Source of the DNA: Streptomycetaceae bacterium
GTDB taxonomy: Bacteria > Actinomycetota > Actinomycetes > Nanopelagicales > Nanopelagicaceae
Direction of reading: 5' to 3'
NCBI GenBank assembly: GCA_027483765.1
Contig: JAIXTW010000011.1
Coordinates: 62,001 to 126,000, forward strand
Length of the DNA stretch: 64,000 bases
A model generated the notes under the pieces. That model did no database searches. It was given only the letters and a program-made list of their open reading frames with translations, and was not told where the DNA came from. A program made the position numbers and the translations under genes. Positions 20,211 to 30,283 of this stretch are shown here, piece by piece (the stretch's first letter is position 1; each line of letters starts with the position of its first letter).

Positions 20211-21082
20211 TGCTCGATAACTACACTGGCTATCGCATGCTCCTTGTCCATGCACACCCTGATGATGAAACGATTAATAATGGAAGCACGATGGCGCTCT
20301 ATGCATCGCGCGGGGCACAGGTAACTCTTATTACCTGCACGCGCGGTGAAGAAGGCGAAGTTTTGATTCCAGAGCTAGCCCATTTAGCTGCGCACGAGAC
20401 AGATACTTTGGGAGACCACCGCGTTACCGAATTAGCGCAAGCGATGGTGGCACTCGGAGTTAAGGATCACCGCTTTTTGGGTGAGGGTGTTACTCGCTAC
20501 CGAGATAGCGGGATGATGGGAACCCCAGCAAATGATGGACCGAATACATTTTGGAAAGCCGATTTTGATCAGGCAACACAATCACTGGTATCCGTCATTA
20601 ACGAGGTGAAGCCCCATGTGCTTATTACCTACGATGAATTTGGTGGATATGGACATCCAGATCACATTCAAGCGCATCGTGTTGCGATGGCGGCGGCTGA
20701 GAGCGCCCAATGGAAAATTCCAAAGATTTACTGGAACGTGATGCCTAAATCTGTAATCCAAGATGGCATCGAAAAGATGAAGGAGCTTGGCTCAGACTTT
20801 ATGGGAGCAGAAAGCGCCGATGATTTGCCCTTCGCCAAAGATGACTCATTCGTGCATGCACGTGTTAATGGCGCCGAGTATGTTCATCACAAAATGGATG
20901 CAATGCGTGCACACGGAACCCAGATTGCAATCGATGGCCCGTTCTTCTCACTCTCAAATAATTTAGGTTTAGAAATCTGGGGAAATGAGTACTACACACT
21001 TGTCCATGGTGAGAAAAGTGGGCAACTGGATTCGGCAGGTCATGAGACAGACCTCTTTGCCGGCATCGTGCTGACCTCATGA
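20210..21082 (+). CDS. PIG-L family deacetylase (MshB/Mca-like mycothiol enzyme)
   Basis: LLVHAHPDDETINNGSTMALYASRGAQVTLITCTRGEEGEV; YGHPDHIQAH. Confidence 0.9.
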   Translation: MLDNYTGYRMLLVHAHPDDETINNGSTMALYASRGAQVTLITCTRGEEGEVLIPELAHLAAHETDTLGDHRVTELAQAMVALGVKDHRFLGEGVTRYRDSGMMGTPANDGPNTFWKADFDQATQSLVSVINEVKPHVLITYDEFGGYGHPDHIQAHRVAMAAAESAQWKIPKIYWNVMPKSVIQDGIEKMKELGSDFMGAESADDLPFAKDDSFVHARVNGAEYVHHKMDAMRAHGTQIAIDGPFFSLSNNLGLEIWGNEYYTLVHGEKSGQLDSAGHETDLFAGIVLTS

Positions 21083-21390
21083 GAGCGCTGGCAGCCCTGC
21101 TACTGGGCTCACTTATTGGCATAGCTGCAACTCTGATTCATCCCACAATGACACCCTTCGGTGTCATTCTTGCAGTTGTTGCAACGTACTTATCGATTCG
21201 ATGGATTGGTAGATTTTTTGGCAGCAAGAGATACAAGTTAATCGCCTTGATTGGCTGGTTTATTGTCATTATCCGAGCCGGCACATTTGGAGTAGGGCAG
21301 GAACTTCTGATTCAAGGCGATAACGCAGGTACTGCACTTCTATTTGCTGGGTTTATTCTGGGAATCGTTGCGGTACTTCAACGCGCTTAA
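21079..21390 (+). CDS. Small hydrophobic membrane protein of unknown function
   Basis: 103 aa with 3-4 hydrophobic segments, ATGA-coupled to the upstream gene. Confidence 0.75.
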   Translation: MRALAALLLGSLIGIAATLIHPTMTPFGVILAVVATYLSIRWIGRFFGSKRYKLIALIGWFIVIIRAGTFGVGQELLIQGDNAGTALLFAGFILGIVAVLQRA

Positions 21391-21391
21391 C

Positions 21392-22966
21392 TTATTTCCA
21401 GGCCCAACTTTGCCCGGATGCGCCATCGCTAATTTCTAAACCTGCATCTTCAAGCTCTTTGCGAAGTGCATCACTTCGACTCCAATCTTTGGATGCTCGA
21501 GCCAGCGCTCTCTCTGCGAGGAGTTCTTCTAACTGCGCTGTGAGCGGTTTAGATTCTGGAACTGTATTGAGGTCCAGTCCTAAAACTTGATCCGCAAATA
21601 AGAAAATCGCGCGCTTATCTTGTGATCCCATTGTGGAATCTTTCTCAATCGCACGTAGTCGCTGCATCGCTCTCGGCGTATCAAGGTCATTGGTCAGAGC
21701 ATCAGAAATCTCTTGGTCAAACTTGAGATCGAGCGAACTTCCCCACTGCGCCATCAAGGCTCGCCATCGTCGAAGTGTTACGTGTGCCGCCTGTAGCGAT
21801 GCCCAAGAAAGATCCATCTGCGAGCGGTAGCGGTTTTCGAGGAGTGAAAAACGAAGTGAGAGCGGATCCAAACCGCGCACTTGCACGTCACTGAGCAGAA
21901 CAACATTGCCAGCGCTCTTTGACATCTTTCGACCTTCAAAAAGTAGATGTTCGCCATGAACCCACGTGCCTACTACCTCGGTAGAAGTCAACGAATTGGA
22001 TTGCGCACGTTCATTCTCATGGTGCGGGAAGCGCAAATCTATTCCACCAACATGAATATCAACGCGGGCCTGCAGAAAGTCGATCGACATGGCGCTGCAC
22101 TCGATATGCCAGCCCGGAAAACCTGCTCCCCACGGTGAATCCCAAATCATCTGGGTGCGCTCACCTGCTAATTTCCAGAGCGCCCAATCTGCATGAAATC
22201 GCTTGCCGCTTTCGTCAGTGTGCTCGTGTCGATGGCCAGGCTTAAGGGCTTCTAATTTATTGCCACTGATTGCACCATAACTTTCAAAAGACGCTGCGTC
22301 GAAGTACACGTGCCCATCACTTCCGACGTAGGCGTTTTTCGCCGCTATCAACTTCTCAATCGATGCAATCATCGATTCCATATTCTCTGATGCCCGCGGA
22401 TATCTATCGGCAACGCGCACGTTTAGTAGTTGTAAATCTTTATGAAATCGTGCTTCAAATTCGCGGGCAATCGCAAAGGGATCAATCTGGGTACGTTGTG
22501 ATTCAGCCAATAACTTATCTTCACCCACAATATCGTCAGCCATATGTCCGACGTCGGTAATGTTCTGAATCAACTCAACTTCCACTCCAGTCATGGCAAG
22601 AGTTCGAGCGATTACATCGGCAAGTAAGAAAGTGCGTAGGTTGCCAACGTGGGCATCTCGGTAGACCGTAGGGCCACAGCAGTAGATCGATACGTATCCA
22701 TCGCGACTTTCAATGGTGCTCACTTCACGTTTGAGGGTGTCATAGATACGTAACTGGCCAGCTTCAGCATCTCTGCGATTAAAGACGGGGATGAGTCGGA
22801 AGAAAGCAATCTCTTCCGGTTCGAATTCAACAACTTCGCCTCGGCGATTGATAAGGGTTCTCTCACTCTGTAAGACGCCAACGATGTCTCGAAATCCGCC
22901 ATCGGAATCGCGTAGCCGAATCGTGGCCCGCTTGCCCACTTCTGCGCGCAAAGTTTCGGCGTTCAC
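21392..22966 (-). CDS. cysS: Cysteinyl-tRNA synthetase with extra N-terminal SH3-like domain
   Basis: YCCGPTVYRDAHVGNLRTFLLADV, NITDVGHMADD, WHIECSAMS, HHENERAQS, GRKMSKSAGN; extra ~65 aa RATIRLRDSDGGFRDIVGVLQSERTLINRRGEVVEFEPEEIAFFRLIP at N-terminus. Confidence 0.88.
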   Translation of the reverse strand: MNAETLRAEVGKRATIRLRDSDGGFRDIVGVLQSERTLINRRGEVVEFEPEEIAFFRLIPVFNRRDAEAGQLRIYDTLKREVSTIESRDGYVSIYCCGPTVYRDAHVGNLRTFLLADVIARTLAMTGVEVELIQNITDVGHMADDIVGEDKLLAESQRTQIDPFAIAREFEARFHKDLQLLNVRVADRYPRASENMESMIASIEKLIAAKNAYVGSDGHVYFDAASFESYGAISGNKLEALKPGHRHEHTDESGKRFHADWALWKLAGERTQMIWDSPWGAGFPGWHIECSAMSIDFLQARVDIHVGGIDLRFPHHENERAQSNSLTSTEVVGTWVHGEHLLFEGRKMSKSAGNVVLLSDVQVRGLDPLSLRFSLLENRYRSQMDLSWASLQAAHVTLRRWRALMAQWGSSLDLKFDQEISDALTNDLDTPRAMQRLRAIEKDSTMGSQDKRAIFLFADQVLGLDLNTVPESKPLTAQLEELLAERALARASKDWSRSDALRKELEDAGLEISDGASGQSWAWK

Positions 22967-23066
22967 ACGGCAACCTTAATCGTGCCTTGGGCTTCTTGCA
23001 GTGCAATGCGACGCTCGCAGGGTTAGAATCGCGTCCTACCGTTTCAAGCCTTCTGGAGGATCTTTC

Positions 23067-23387
23067 GTGACATATGTAATCGCCGAACCTTGCGTAGACG
23101 TTAAAGATAAGTCATGCCGGGAAGAATGCCCAGTCGATTGCATCTACGACGGAACCCGCATGCTTTACATCCAGCCCGATGAATGTGTCGATTGCGGTGC
23201 GTGTGAGCCTGTCTGTCCGGTAGAGGCAATTTATTATGAAGACGATGTTCCCGGTCAGTGGGAAGGTTACAAAAAGATCAATACCGAATTTTTTATTGAA
23301 TTAGGTTCACCTGGGGGAGCAGCAAAGGTCGGAGAAACAAATACCGATCACGCTGATGTCACCGCTCTTGCGCCAAAAACTACCTGA
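23067..23387 (+). CDS. fdxA: 7Fe/3Fe-4S-4Fe-4S ferredoxin
   Basis: TYVIAEPCVDVKDKSCREECPVDCIYDGTRMLYIQPDECVDCGACEPVCPVEAI; GTG start at 23067 after GGAGGA. Confidence 0.95.
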   Translation: MTYVIAEPCVDVKDKSCREECPVDCIYDGTRMLYIQPDECVDCGACEPVCPVEAIYYEDDVPGQWEGYKKINTEFFIELGSPGGAAKVGETNTDHADVTALAPKTT

Positions 23388-24447
23388 TTTTCCGTGGGAC
23401 GCACTTGCTCCTTATGGAGAGATAGCGCGTAAACATCCCGATGGCGCAATCGATTTATCGGTAGGAACTCCGGTAGACCCAACACCTGAATTTATTCAGG
23501 AAGCTCTCCGAGATGCATCGGATTCGCCGGGTTATCCAGTCACAATTGGAACTCAAGAACTACGCAATGCAATTCATCAATGGGCGGTTAACACAGTTGG
23601 AGCCAGTGGCGATTTCGCAGTCCTGCCACTGATTGGCTCAAAAGAGTTTGTCGCGTGGCTACCAACATTTCTCGAATCGGCAACTGTTCTGTATCCGCAG
23701 GTTGCCTATCCAACATACTTAGTGGGCGCTCTACTTGCACAAGCAAAACCAACTTCGGTTGCGATTGATGCAACAACCTGGCCAGCAGCCGATTTAGCGT
23801 GGGTAAATTCTCCGTCAAACCCAACTGGACGCGTTCACTCTGAATCCGAATTACGTGCAGCCATTGATTGGGCCAGAAAGCGTAAGAGCATCGTTGTTTC
23901 TGATGAGTGCTACTTAGAATTTGGTGATACCAAGACACCTACCTCTATTTTGCGATACACCGATGGTGATAACACCAATATTTTGGCAGTTTTTTCCTTG
24001 TCGAAGCGATCTTCGATGGCGGGCTATCGCGCGGCTTTTGTAGTGGGGGACCCCCAATTGATCGCCAGAATTCTTGAAGTGCGAAAGCACGCCGGCATGA
24101 TGGTCTCCTTGCCAGTGCAGAACGCAATGGTGGCAGCACTTTCGGATAGCTCCCACGTTGCAGAACAACGCGCACGCTATAACGCTCGTCGTGCACGCCT
24201 GGCACCAGCACTAATTTCCGCTGGATTTACCATCGATCACTCCGAAGCTGGCCTCTACATATGGGCAACTAGAAATGAAAGCTCTTGGGATTCAATTGCC
24301 TGGCTCGCAGCTCTGGGAATTCTAGCCACCCCAGGAATTTTTTATGGGGATGCCGGAAAGCAACATATCCGCATCGCAATGACTGCAACGGATGAACAGA
24401 TTGCGACAGCTGCGGCTCGCATTGTGGCAAAGGTGAGCGCGCAGTAA
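23356..24447 (+). CDS. dapC: Succinyldiaminopimelate transaminase (PLP class I/II aminotransferase)
   Basis: NSPSNPTGRVHSESEL, FSLSKRSSMAGYRAAFVVGD; position directly after fdxA. Confidence 0.9.
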   Translation: MSPLLRQKLPDFPWDALAPYGEIARKHPDGAIDLSVGTPVDPTPEFIQEALRDASDSPGYPVTIGTQELRNAIHQWAVNTVGASGDFAVLPLIGSKEFVAWLPTFLESATVLYPQVAYPTYLVGALLAQAKPTSVAIDATTWPAADLAWVNSPSNPTGRVHSESELRAAIDWARKRKSIVVSDECYLEFGDTKTPTSILRYTDGDNTNILAVFSLSKRSSMAGYRAAFVVGDPQLIARILEVRKHAGMMVSLPVQNAMVAALSDSSHVAEQRARYNARRARLAPALISAGFTIDHSEAGLYIWATRNESSWDSIAWLAALGILATPGIFYGDAGKQHIRIAMTATDEQIATAAARIVAKVSAQ

Positions 24448-25403
24448 TGGCGGTCGGAATTTTATTGGTGGGCGGTATGGGTACCCGACTGAAGCCACTT
24501 ACCAACGAATCACCTAAACCGATGTTGCCTGTTGCTGGTCTGCCAGTTACTGAGCATCAGATACTTGCAGCTAAGCGCGCTGGAATTCATACACTCGTTC
24601 TTGCAACTTCATACCTCGCCGATATCTTTACCCCCTACTTTGGAGATGGAAGTAAATGGGGAATAAAAATTCTCTATGCAGTAGAAAAAGAGCCCCTCGG
24701 TACCGGCGGCGCCATTAGAAACGCAGCCGAGTTGTTACAAGGCGATGAACCAATCGTAATTTTCAACGGAGATGTTTTGAGCCGGCATTCAATTGCCGAA
24801 CAAATCAAGTTTCACCAGGATAAAAAAGCTGATGTGACTTTGCACCTCATTGAAGTCGATGATGCGCGCGCATTTGGCTGCGTGCCAACAGATGTAGCGG
24901 GACAAGTAACGGCATTCTTGGAGAAGATGGAGAACCCGGTCACGAATTTTATTAATGCCGGCTGTTATGTATTTAGTCCCGATGTCATTAAGGAGATTCC
25001 ACTGGGAGCTGTAGTCAGTGTTGAGCGAGAAACTTTCCCGGCGCTGATTGCACAGCACCGTCCTGTCTTTGCCTATAAAGAGCAGGCATATTGGCTCGAT
25101 GTCGGAACACCGGCGGCGCTCTTTAAAGGCTCTCGTGATCTCGTCGCTGGTCCTTACTTGGCGATGGCCGGTGCCACGATTGCCCAAGGAGCAGTGATTA
25201 CTGGCGGAACGGCGATCGGTGCCGACACATCCATTGCAGCTGGCTGCCGAATTGATGACTGCATCATCGGCGATAACGTGATCATCGATTCTGATGTGAA
25301 GTTGTCGCAATGTTTTATCGCTCCGGGAACGCATGTGACAACGGGGGTAGAAAAGTCGCACCGATACCTTTCCACAACTGCAGATCTCGCCATTTCGCTC
25401 TAA
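24447..25403 (+). CDS. NDP-sugar pyrophosphorylase (mannose-1-phosphate guanylyltransferase type)
   Basis: LLVGGMGTRLKPLTNESPKPMLPVAGLPVTEHQI; C-terminal hexapeptide repeats. Confidence 0.92.
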   Translation: MAVGILLVGGMGTRLKPLTNESPKPMLPVAGLPVTEHQILAAKRAGIHTLVLATSYLADIFTPYFGDGSKWGIKILYAVEKEPLGTGGAIRNAAELLQGDEPIVIFNGDVLSRHSIAEQIKFHQDKKADVTLHLIEVDDARAFGCVPTDVAGQVTAFLEKMENPVTNFINAGCYVFSPDVIKEIPLGAVVSVERETFPALIAQHRPVFAYKEQAYWLDVGTPAALFKGSRDLVAGPYLAMAGATIAQGAVITGGTAIGADTSIAAGCRIDDCIIGDNVIIDSDVKLSQCFIAPGTHVTTGVEKSHRYLSTTADLAISL

Positions 25404-25419
25404 ATTCGCCGCAAATATC

Positions 25420-25450
25420 GACTTTTTACCCAAAAAATTCATAAAAAGTC
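25420..25450. terminator. Inverted repeat, possible terminator after the nucleotidyltransferase
   Basis: GACTTTTTA-N13-TAAAAAGTC, 9-bp perfect AT-rich arms, 17 bp after the stop. Confidence 0.45.
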
Positions 25451-25462
25451 TCCATCTAGGAG

Positions 25463-25491
25463 TTGACTCCAAGGGATTACACCGGTGTAAT
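25463..25491 (+). promoter_or_regulatory. Putative whiB promoter with palindrome overlapping the -10
   Basis: TTGACT (25463-25468), 17-nt spacer, TGTAAT (25486-25491); perfect palindrome ATTACACCGGTGTAAT at 25476-25491. Confidence 0.65.
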
Positions 25492-25555
25492 TCATTCCTA
25501 GAGCGCGAGTGATTCACCATGAATCGCCCACCTAATGACTTGAGGAGATTTGCAG

Positions 25556-25864
25556 ATGCCAATCCGCCCAGAAGGAACATCGACTGGCAAGCCATCAGCC
25601 CCCACTGCTGGACCGACTATTCAATTAGCTAATGGAGAGAATTTTGAACTCTCCTGGCAAGAGCGTTCACTGTGCGCACAGACTGATCCGGAAGCTTTCT
25701 TCCCTGAGAAGGGTGGCTCGACTCGCGAAGCAAAGCGCGTCTGCCTCTCATGCGATGTCCGCCAGGAATGCCTTGAGTACGCGTTGGCTCATGATGAGCG
25801 ATTCGGTATTTGGGGCGGGCTATCAGAGCGCGAACGTCGTCGTCTTAAGCGCCGTCCTGCCTAA
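25556..25864 (+). CDS. WhiB family Fe-S transcriptional regulator (WhiB2/WhmD-like by context)
   Basis: LCAQTDPEAFFPEKGGSTREAKRVCLSCDVRQECLEYALAHDERFGIWGGLSERERRRLKRR; four conserved Cys and G[VI]WGG. Confidence 0.94.
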   Translation: MPIRPEGTSTGKPSAPTAGPTIQLANGENFELSWQERSLCAQTDPEAFFPEKGGSTREAKRVCLSCDVRQECLEYALAHDERFGIWGGLSERERRRLKRRPA

Positions 25865-25918
25865 AGGCTTTCCAAAACACTTTTCGGCTCCACGCCGTAA
25901 TTTAGGTAGGTTCTTCTC

Positions 25919-28900
25919 ATGAGCGCTCCGCGAATTACGGCACTCCTGGTTGTCCATGATGGTGCAACCTGGTTGCCGGAAGTAGTTGCATCGCTCGCGT
26001 CGCAATCGGTGAGACCCAACCAAGTTTTTGCAATTGATACCGGCTCTCTCGATTCCTCGGTCAAGTTGCTCAAAGGCGCTCGCATTCCGGTTGCATCCAT
26101 TGATAGAGAAAGTGGATTCGGTGCAGCAATTGCTCATGGAATTTCACAACTACCTGCACTCATCAAAGATAGCGATGAATGGATTTGGATTTTGCACGAC
26201 GATTGCGTGCTTCATCCCCAAGCCTTGGAATCTCTGCTCGCGGCAATTGCCGATCGTCCAAGCGTTGTGATGGCCGGACCTAAATTACTTGGTTGGCATG
26301 ATCGAACCCACCTGATTGAATTAGGAATCAGTATCGCAACCAATGGTGCGAGATGGACCGGTCTTGAACCTTCTGAATATGATCAAGGTCAACACGATGG
26401 AGTCAAAGAAGTCCTTTCGGTCAGTACGGCAGGTGCTCTTATTCGTCGCGATGTCTTTGAAGAGCTCGGTGGCTTTGATCAAAATCTAGAACTCTTCCGG
26501 GATGATGTTGATTTTGGATGGCGCGTTCGCGTTGCCGGGCACTCGGTAATTGCCGTCTCCGATGCGATTGGATATCACGCCCAGGCTTCAGCCACTGAAC
26601 GACGAAGCGTCGATGTGCATGGTGCATTTCTTCACCGACCACTTCTTCTGGATCGGCGCAATGCGGCCTATGTCTTGCTCGCGAATTCAAGTGCCTGGTC
26701 GCTTCCAGGACTCGTCATTCAACTCTTTACCGGCGCACTCCTGCGCGCTATCGGATATCTATTTGCCAAACTTCCTGGTTATGCATCCGATGAAATTTTG
26801 GCTATCGGCTCTCTGATTATTCATCCGGCTGAACTTCTTTCAGCACGCAAGGCGCGCAAGAAACTGCGACTCATTTCTCCTGGCGTTGTAAAGGCCTTTA
26901 TCCCTTCTCGAACTTCGCAAATCCGCGCATCATTTTCTCGATTCGCCGCAACGCTACGCACAGCGATACTTCCTGACTCGCAATCCTATGACTCACCAAT
27001 TGTCAGTGATTTAGAGATTAATGAAGATGAAGATTTGCTCGCCCCCATTTCCAGAACGCCATGGAAATCTGTTTTTTATCGCCCATTGGTAATTGCAGCA
27101 ACCGTTGCGGCAGTGGTTTCTTTAGCATGGGCACGTAACAGATTTGGCTCACTCGCCGGTGGAGCGCTAGCTGAATCTCCGGCAAGTTTTCGCGATTTAA
27201 TAAAGCTTTATATTTCTAGTTGGCATGACGTGGGGATGGGCAGCGGCCAGTCAACACCTGTCTGGGTATTAGTTATTGGGCTCGCTTCATTGCTCACATT
27301 TGGAAATGTTTCACTTTTTATTACGCTTTTCTTTTTAGCTGCCCCATTCATACTTCTTCTCTCCGCTCATGCGTATCTACGGAAATTTACAGATAATTCA
27401 TGGCTATCAGCGGGGGCGAGTTTTCTTTATGCCTTCTCGCCAGTTGCTATTTCTTCTATAAATTCAGGCCGCCTCGGTGTTCTGGTTTTACTAGCGCTAC
27501 TTCCGTTTCTCATTCGACAATTTCATCAATGGCCAGAAATTGATCGATGGAGTTGGCGAAGCATCTTCGCGCACGGACTATTCCTCTGGTTCCTCTTTGC
27601 ATTTAACCCAATTGTTCTTCTTATGTTGATCGGCGGAATTGCTCTCTCAATAGTTGCTGACTTTAAGAAAGCTCAGAAGAACCACACCGATCCACTCTTT
27701 CGTGTTCGACTCGTGCGCCGAATCACTCTCTTAGGAATTCCATTCTTACTCGCAGCACCATCTTCATTTGGAATACTGATTCATCCCTCCCGAGTTCTCA
27801 GGGAGATTGGACTATCTGTTCCTGGCGGCGGCCCGAATCTTGCATTTCTGGCTAATCCAGGAGGTCCAGGTGCACTTCCGTGGTGGTGCATTAGCCCAGT
27901 TGTCGCAATCTTACTTCTTGCTTATTTCTCTACGACCGCTGCTCGAAAGTTTGCCCAACCTGGAATTGTCTTCTTACTCTGTGGCACGTTGCTCAGTGTG
28001 GCTGTCACGCCCGGAAACGGAACGCCACTGAGCACGCAGATTTCAGTTGCGGCTTTTATTTCTATTGCAACGCTCTTTTCGCTTACATCCGGTGTGGTGA
28101 TGTTCGACAAAATTAGGTCTCGGCTAGAGCAATCCCATATCGACTTTAGACACGTCTCGGTTGCAGTCATTCTTGCGGTGACTCTTATCTACAGCGCGAC
28201 ATCACTATCCTGGTTAATTTCTGCAGGTGCTAACTCTCCGTTGCAAACAGGTGGAAAGAACGTTCTACCTGCCTACCTATCGATTGAGACCAGCGCCAAA
28301 TCATTGGTGCTGCGCCCTTATATAAATAATGGTGAACAAACTCTGTCGTATTACATCTCGCGAGGAAGAGATGTAACACTCGGTGAACCAGATGTTGCAC
28401 CCACTGACACCGCGGTAATTTCTCAAGCAGTAGAAGGTCTCATCGACAATACTGGTGTTAGCTCAAGCAAAGTTTTAGCTACCTACGGAATCAAGTACGT
28501 CTTTCTTAAGAATCCAATTATTGAAGAAGTAGTTCAGACAATTGATGGCTTGGGTGGATTTACTCGTACATCTGCAACGAAGGCCGGCATAGTCTGGAAG
28601 GTAAGCGAGCTCACTGGACGCCTGATTCTGACCGACTACGCAGGTACCGTTTCAATAATCGAGAATAAAGGAATTACCGCAATTATTCCGCGTCCTGGAA
28701 CGCTGACTCTGACTGAAACCTTTAGCAACGGATGGAAGATTTACCAAGAGGGATTTGCCGCAGCGCGCATTGAAAATTCTGATGGACTTCCGACCTTTGA
28801 AATTACCAGCGCTGGAGAAGTCACCATCTTCCACGACGGCAGGCAGCGAAGAGCATGGATCTCGTTCTTCGTTATCTCCCTCATCACTGTCACCGTTTTA

Positions 28901-28954
28901 GCCCTTCCTGCTGGCCGTCGTAAACGTGAGATATCAGAGAGGGAACTCGCATGA
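25919..28954 (+). CDS. Large GT2-family glycosyltransferase with multi-TM C-terminal region (1011 aa)
   Basis: N-terminal ALLVVHDGATWLPEVVASLASQSVRPNQVFAIDTGSLDSS, ILHDDCVL; many hydrophobic helices downstream. Confidence 0.9.
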   Translation: MSAPRITALLVVHDGATWLPEVVASLASQSVRPNQVFAIDTGSLDSSVKLLKGARIPVASIDRESGFGAAIAHGISQLPALIKDSDEWIWILHDDCVLHPQALESLLAAIADRPSVVMAGPKLLGWHDRTHLIELGISIATNGARWTGLEPSEYDQGQHDGVKEVLSVSTAGALIRRDVFEELGGFDQNLELFRDDVDFGWRVRVAGHSVIAVSDAIGYHAQASATERRSVDVHGAFLHRPLLLDRRNAAYVLLANSSAWSLPGLVIQLFTGALLRAIGYLFAKLPGYASDEILAIGSLIIHPAELLSARKARKKLRLISPGVVKAFIPSRTSQIRASFSRFAATLRTAILPDSQSYDSPIVSDLEINEDEDLLAPISRTPWKSVFYRPLVIAATVAAVVSLAWARNRFGSLAGGALAESPASFRDLIKLYISSWHDVGMGSGQSTPVWVLVIGLASLLTFGNVSLFITLFFLAAPFILLLSAHAYLRKFTDNSWLSAGASFLYAFSPVAISSINSGRLGVLVLLALLPFLIRQFHQWPEIDRWSWRSIFAHGLFLWFLFAFNPIVLLMLIGGIALSIVADFKKAQKNHTDPLFRVRLVRRITLLGIPFLLAAPSSFGILIHPSRVLREIGLSVPGGGPNLAFLANPGGPGALPWWCISPVVAILLLAYFSTTAARKFAQPGIVFLLCGTLLSVAVTPGNGTPLSTQISVAAFISIATLFSLTSGVVMFDKIRSRLEQSHIDFRHVSVAVILAVTLIYSATSLSWLISAGANSPLQTGGKNVLPAYLSIETSAKSLVLRPYINNGEQTLSYYISRGRDVTLGEPDVAPTDTAVISQAVEGLIDNTGVSSSKVLATYGIKYVFLKNPIIEEVVQTIDGLGGFTRTSATKAGIVWKVSELTGRLILTDYAGTVSIIENKGITAIIPRPGTLTLTETFSNGWKIYQEGFAAARIENSDGLPTFEITSAGEVTIFHDGRQRRAWISFFVISLITVTVLALPAGRRKREISERELA

Positions 28955-30252
28955 AAAGCGATCGCACCTTTTTTATCGCGCTAATAACCGTTTCGATTTT
29001 GGCCGTTAGCAATCTGCTTAGCTTCACCGTTTCTACCTCTCGATTTAATCAGTCGTACCCATCTGTAATTTGCCCACCCAACACATCAGGGCTGACAACT
29101 GCAATTTCATTAACAGACCCAAAAACTCAGATTAGAAAAACAGGCACATCTTCACTGAAGACTCGTGAAGTGGGTATACGGCGGTATGCAATTGCATCGC
29201 AATCTGCTGTTATCGATGCTGGCAAAGTCACGCCAGTGGTGTGGCAGGTTCGCAAAGGAGTGTGGGCGGGGGCCGCTGCCTGCCAAGCACCAATTACTTC
29301 CCGATGGTTTGTTGGAGCCACGGCAGATATCACTTCTAAGGGTTCGCTCAATCTGGTAAATAGCGGACTAGGTAAAGCACTGGTACGCGTAACTGTGTAT
29401 AGCGAGAACGGAGCACTGACACCGAGAGATATTGCAGTGCGGGCAAATTCTTTTGCTCAAATTCCGCTACCCAATTTGGCGCCGGGCGCGAAATCTATTG
29501 CGATCCATATCGAAGCGTTATCGGGACGAATCAACGGTTTCGTCGTAGATGAGCGAGGTAAAGGGCTGAGATCTTTAGGTGGCGACATTGTTAACTCCAC
29601 CGATGATCCGGTCAAAAAGTTGCAGATTCCGGCAATCCCACAACAGCGCAAGAAGAAAACTGCAACTGCTCACACGCTACGCCTGCTGGTACCTGGCGAT
29701 ATTGATGCCCGCATTAGTGCTGAAATTCGTTCGACAGATGGAACCTTTGCACCAGTCGGGATAAATGGCAGAGTTATTGCTCACAATAAGGTCGTAGAGA
29801 TCCCCATGAAGATTTTGATGGCATCCGGAAAATTTGCACTCCATATTTCCTCTGACCAACCAATTCTGGGATCTGTCCTTTCTCCAACTGTGTCGCAAGG
29901 CAAGAGCGACTTTGTCTGGAGCACTGCCGTCCCTGACTTACAAGAATTCACCATGGCGACCACCGGATTAGCCCCTACTTTGGTCTTCACCGGAAAATCA
30001 ATCGCGGTAAAGCTCACAATCACTAGCGCCAATGGGAAATCTAAATCCATCAACGTCAAAGGCTCCGATATTGCGACATATGCACTCTCTGATTCGGCGC
30101 AATCCGTAAGCTTTTCAGCGATCTCACCTGGAACCTCTGGGGCTGCTCTGATTTCATCAAAGAGCGGTTACGGTTACGTGCCACTGACGCCGGGCAGCGT
30201 TCTCACAAAATCTTCAATTCCAGATTCAAATATTCGTGTGTTAAATCCCTAA
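28951..30252 (+). CDS. DUF5719-like secreted/membrane-anchored protein
   Basis: Signal/TM N-terminus; position between the large GT and DUF3499 gene as in other actinobacteria; NSGLGKALVRVTVYSENG pattern. Confidence 0.75.
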   Translation: MKSDRTFFIALITVSILAVSNLLSFTVSTSRFNQSYPSVICPPNTSGLTTAISLTDPKTQIRKTGTSSLKTREVGIRRYAIASQSAVIDAGKVTPVVWQVRKGVWAGAAACQAPITSRWFVGATADITSKGSLNLVNSGLGKALVRVTVYSENGALTPRDIAVRANSFAQIPLPNLAPGAKSIAIHIEALSGRINGFVVDERGKGLRSLGGDIVNSTDDPVKKLQIPAIPQQRKKKTATAHTLRLLVPGDIDARISAEIRSTDGTFAPVGINGRVIAHNKVVEIPMKILMASGKFALHISSDQPILGSVLSPTVSQGKSDFVWSTAVPDLQEFTMATTGLAPTLVFTGKSIAVKLTITSANGKSKSINVKGSDIATYALSDSAQSVSFSAISPGTSGAALISSKSGYGYVPLTPGSVLTKSSIPDSNIRVLNP

Positions 30253-30283
30253 CTTTTATTGCCACACCGATAGCCTTATACAC

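Noticed and set aside
21392-22966. MshC (mycothiol ligase) instead of CysRS, given the neighbouring PIG-L deacetylase
   Set aside because: Motifs CCGPTVY, NITDVGHMADD and KMSKS fit CysRS better than MshC
24789-25595. 268-aa minus-strand ORF covering the nucleotidyltransferase and whiB leader
   Set aside because: Runs antisense across a clear NDP-sugar pyrophosphorylase and the whiB promoter; composition (Cys/Arg/His-rich) is typical of shadow ORFs
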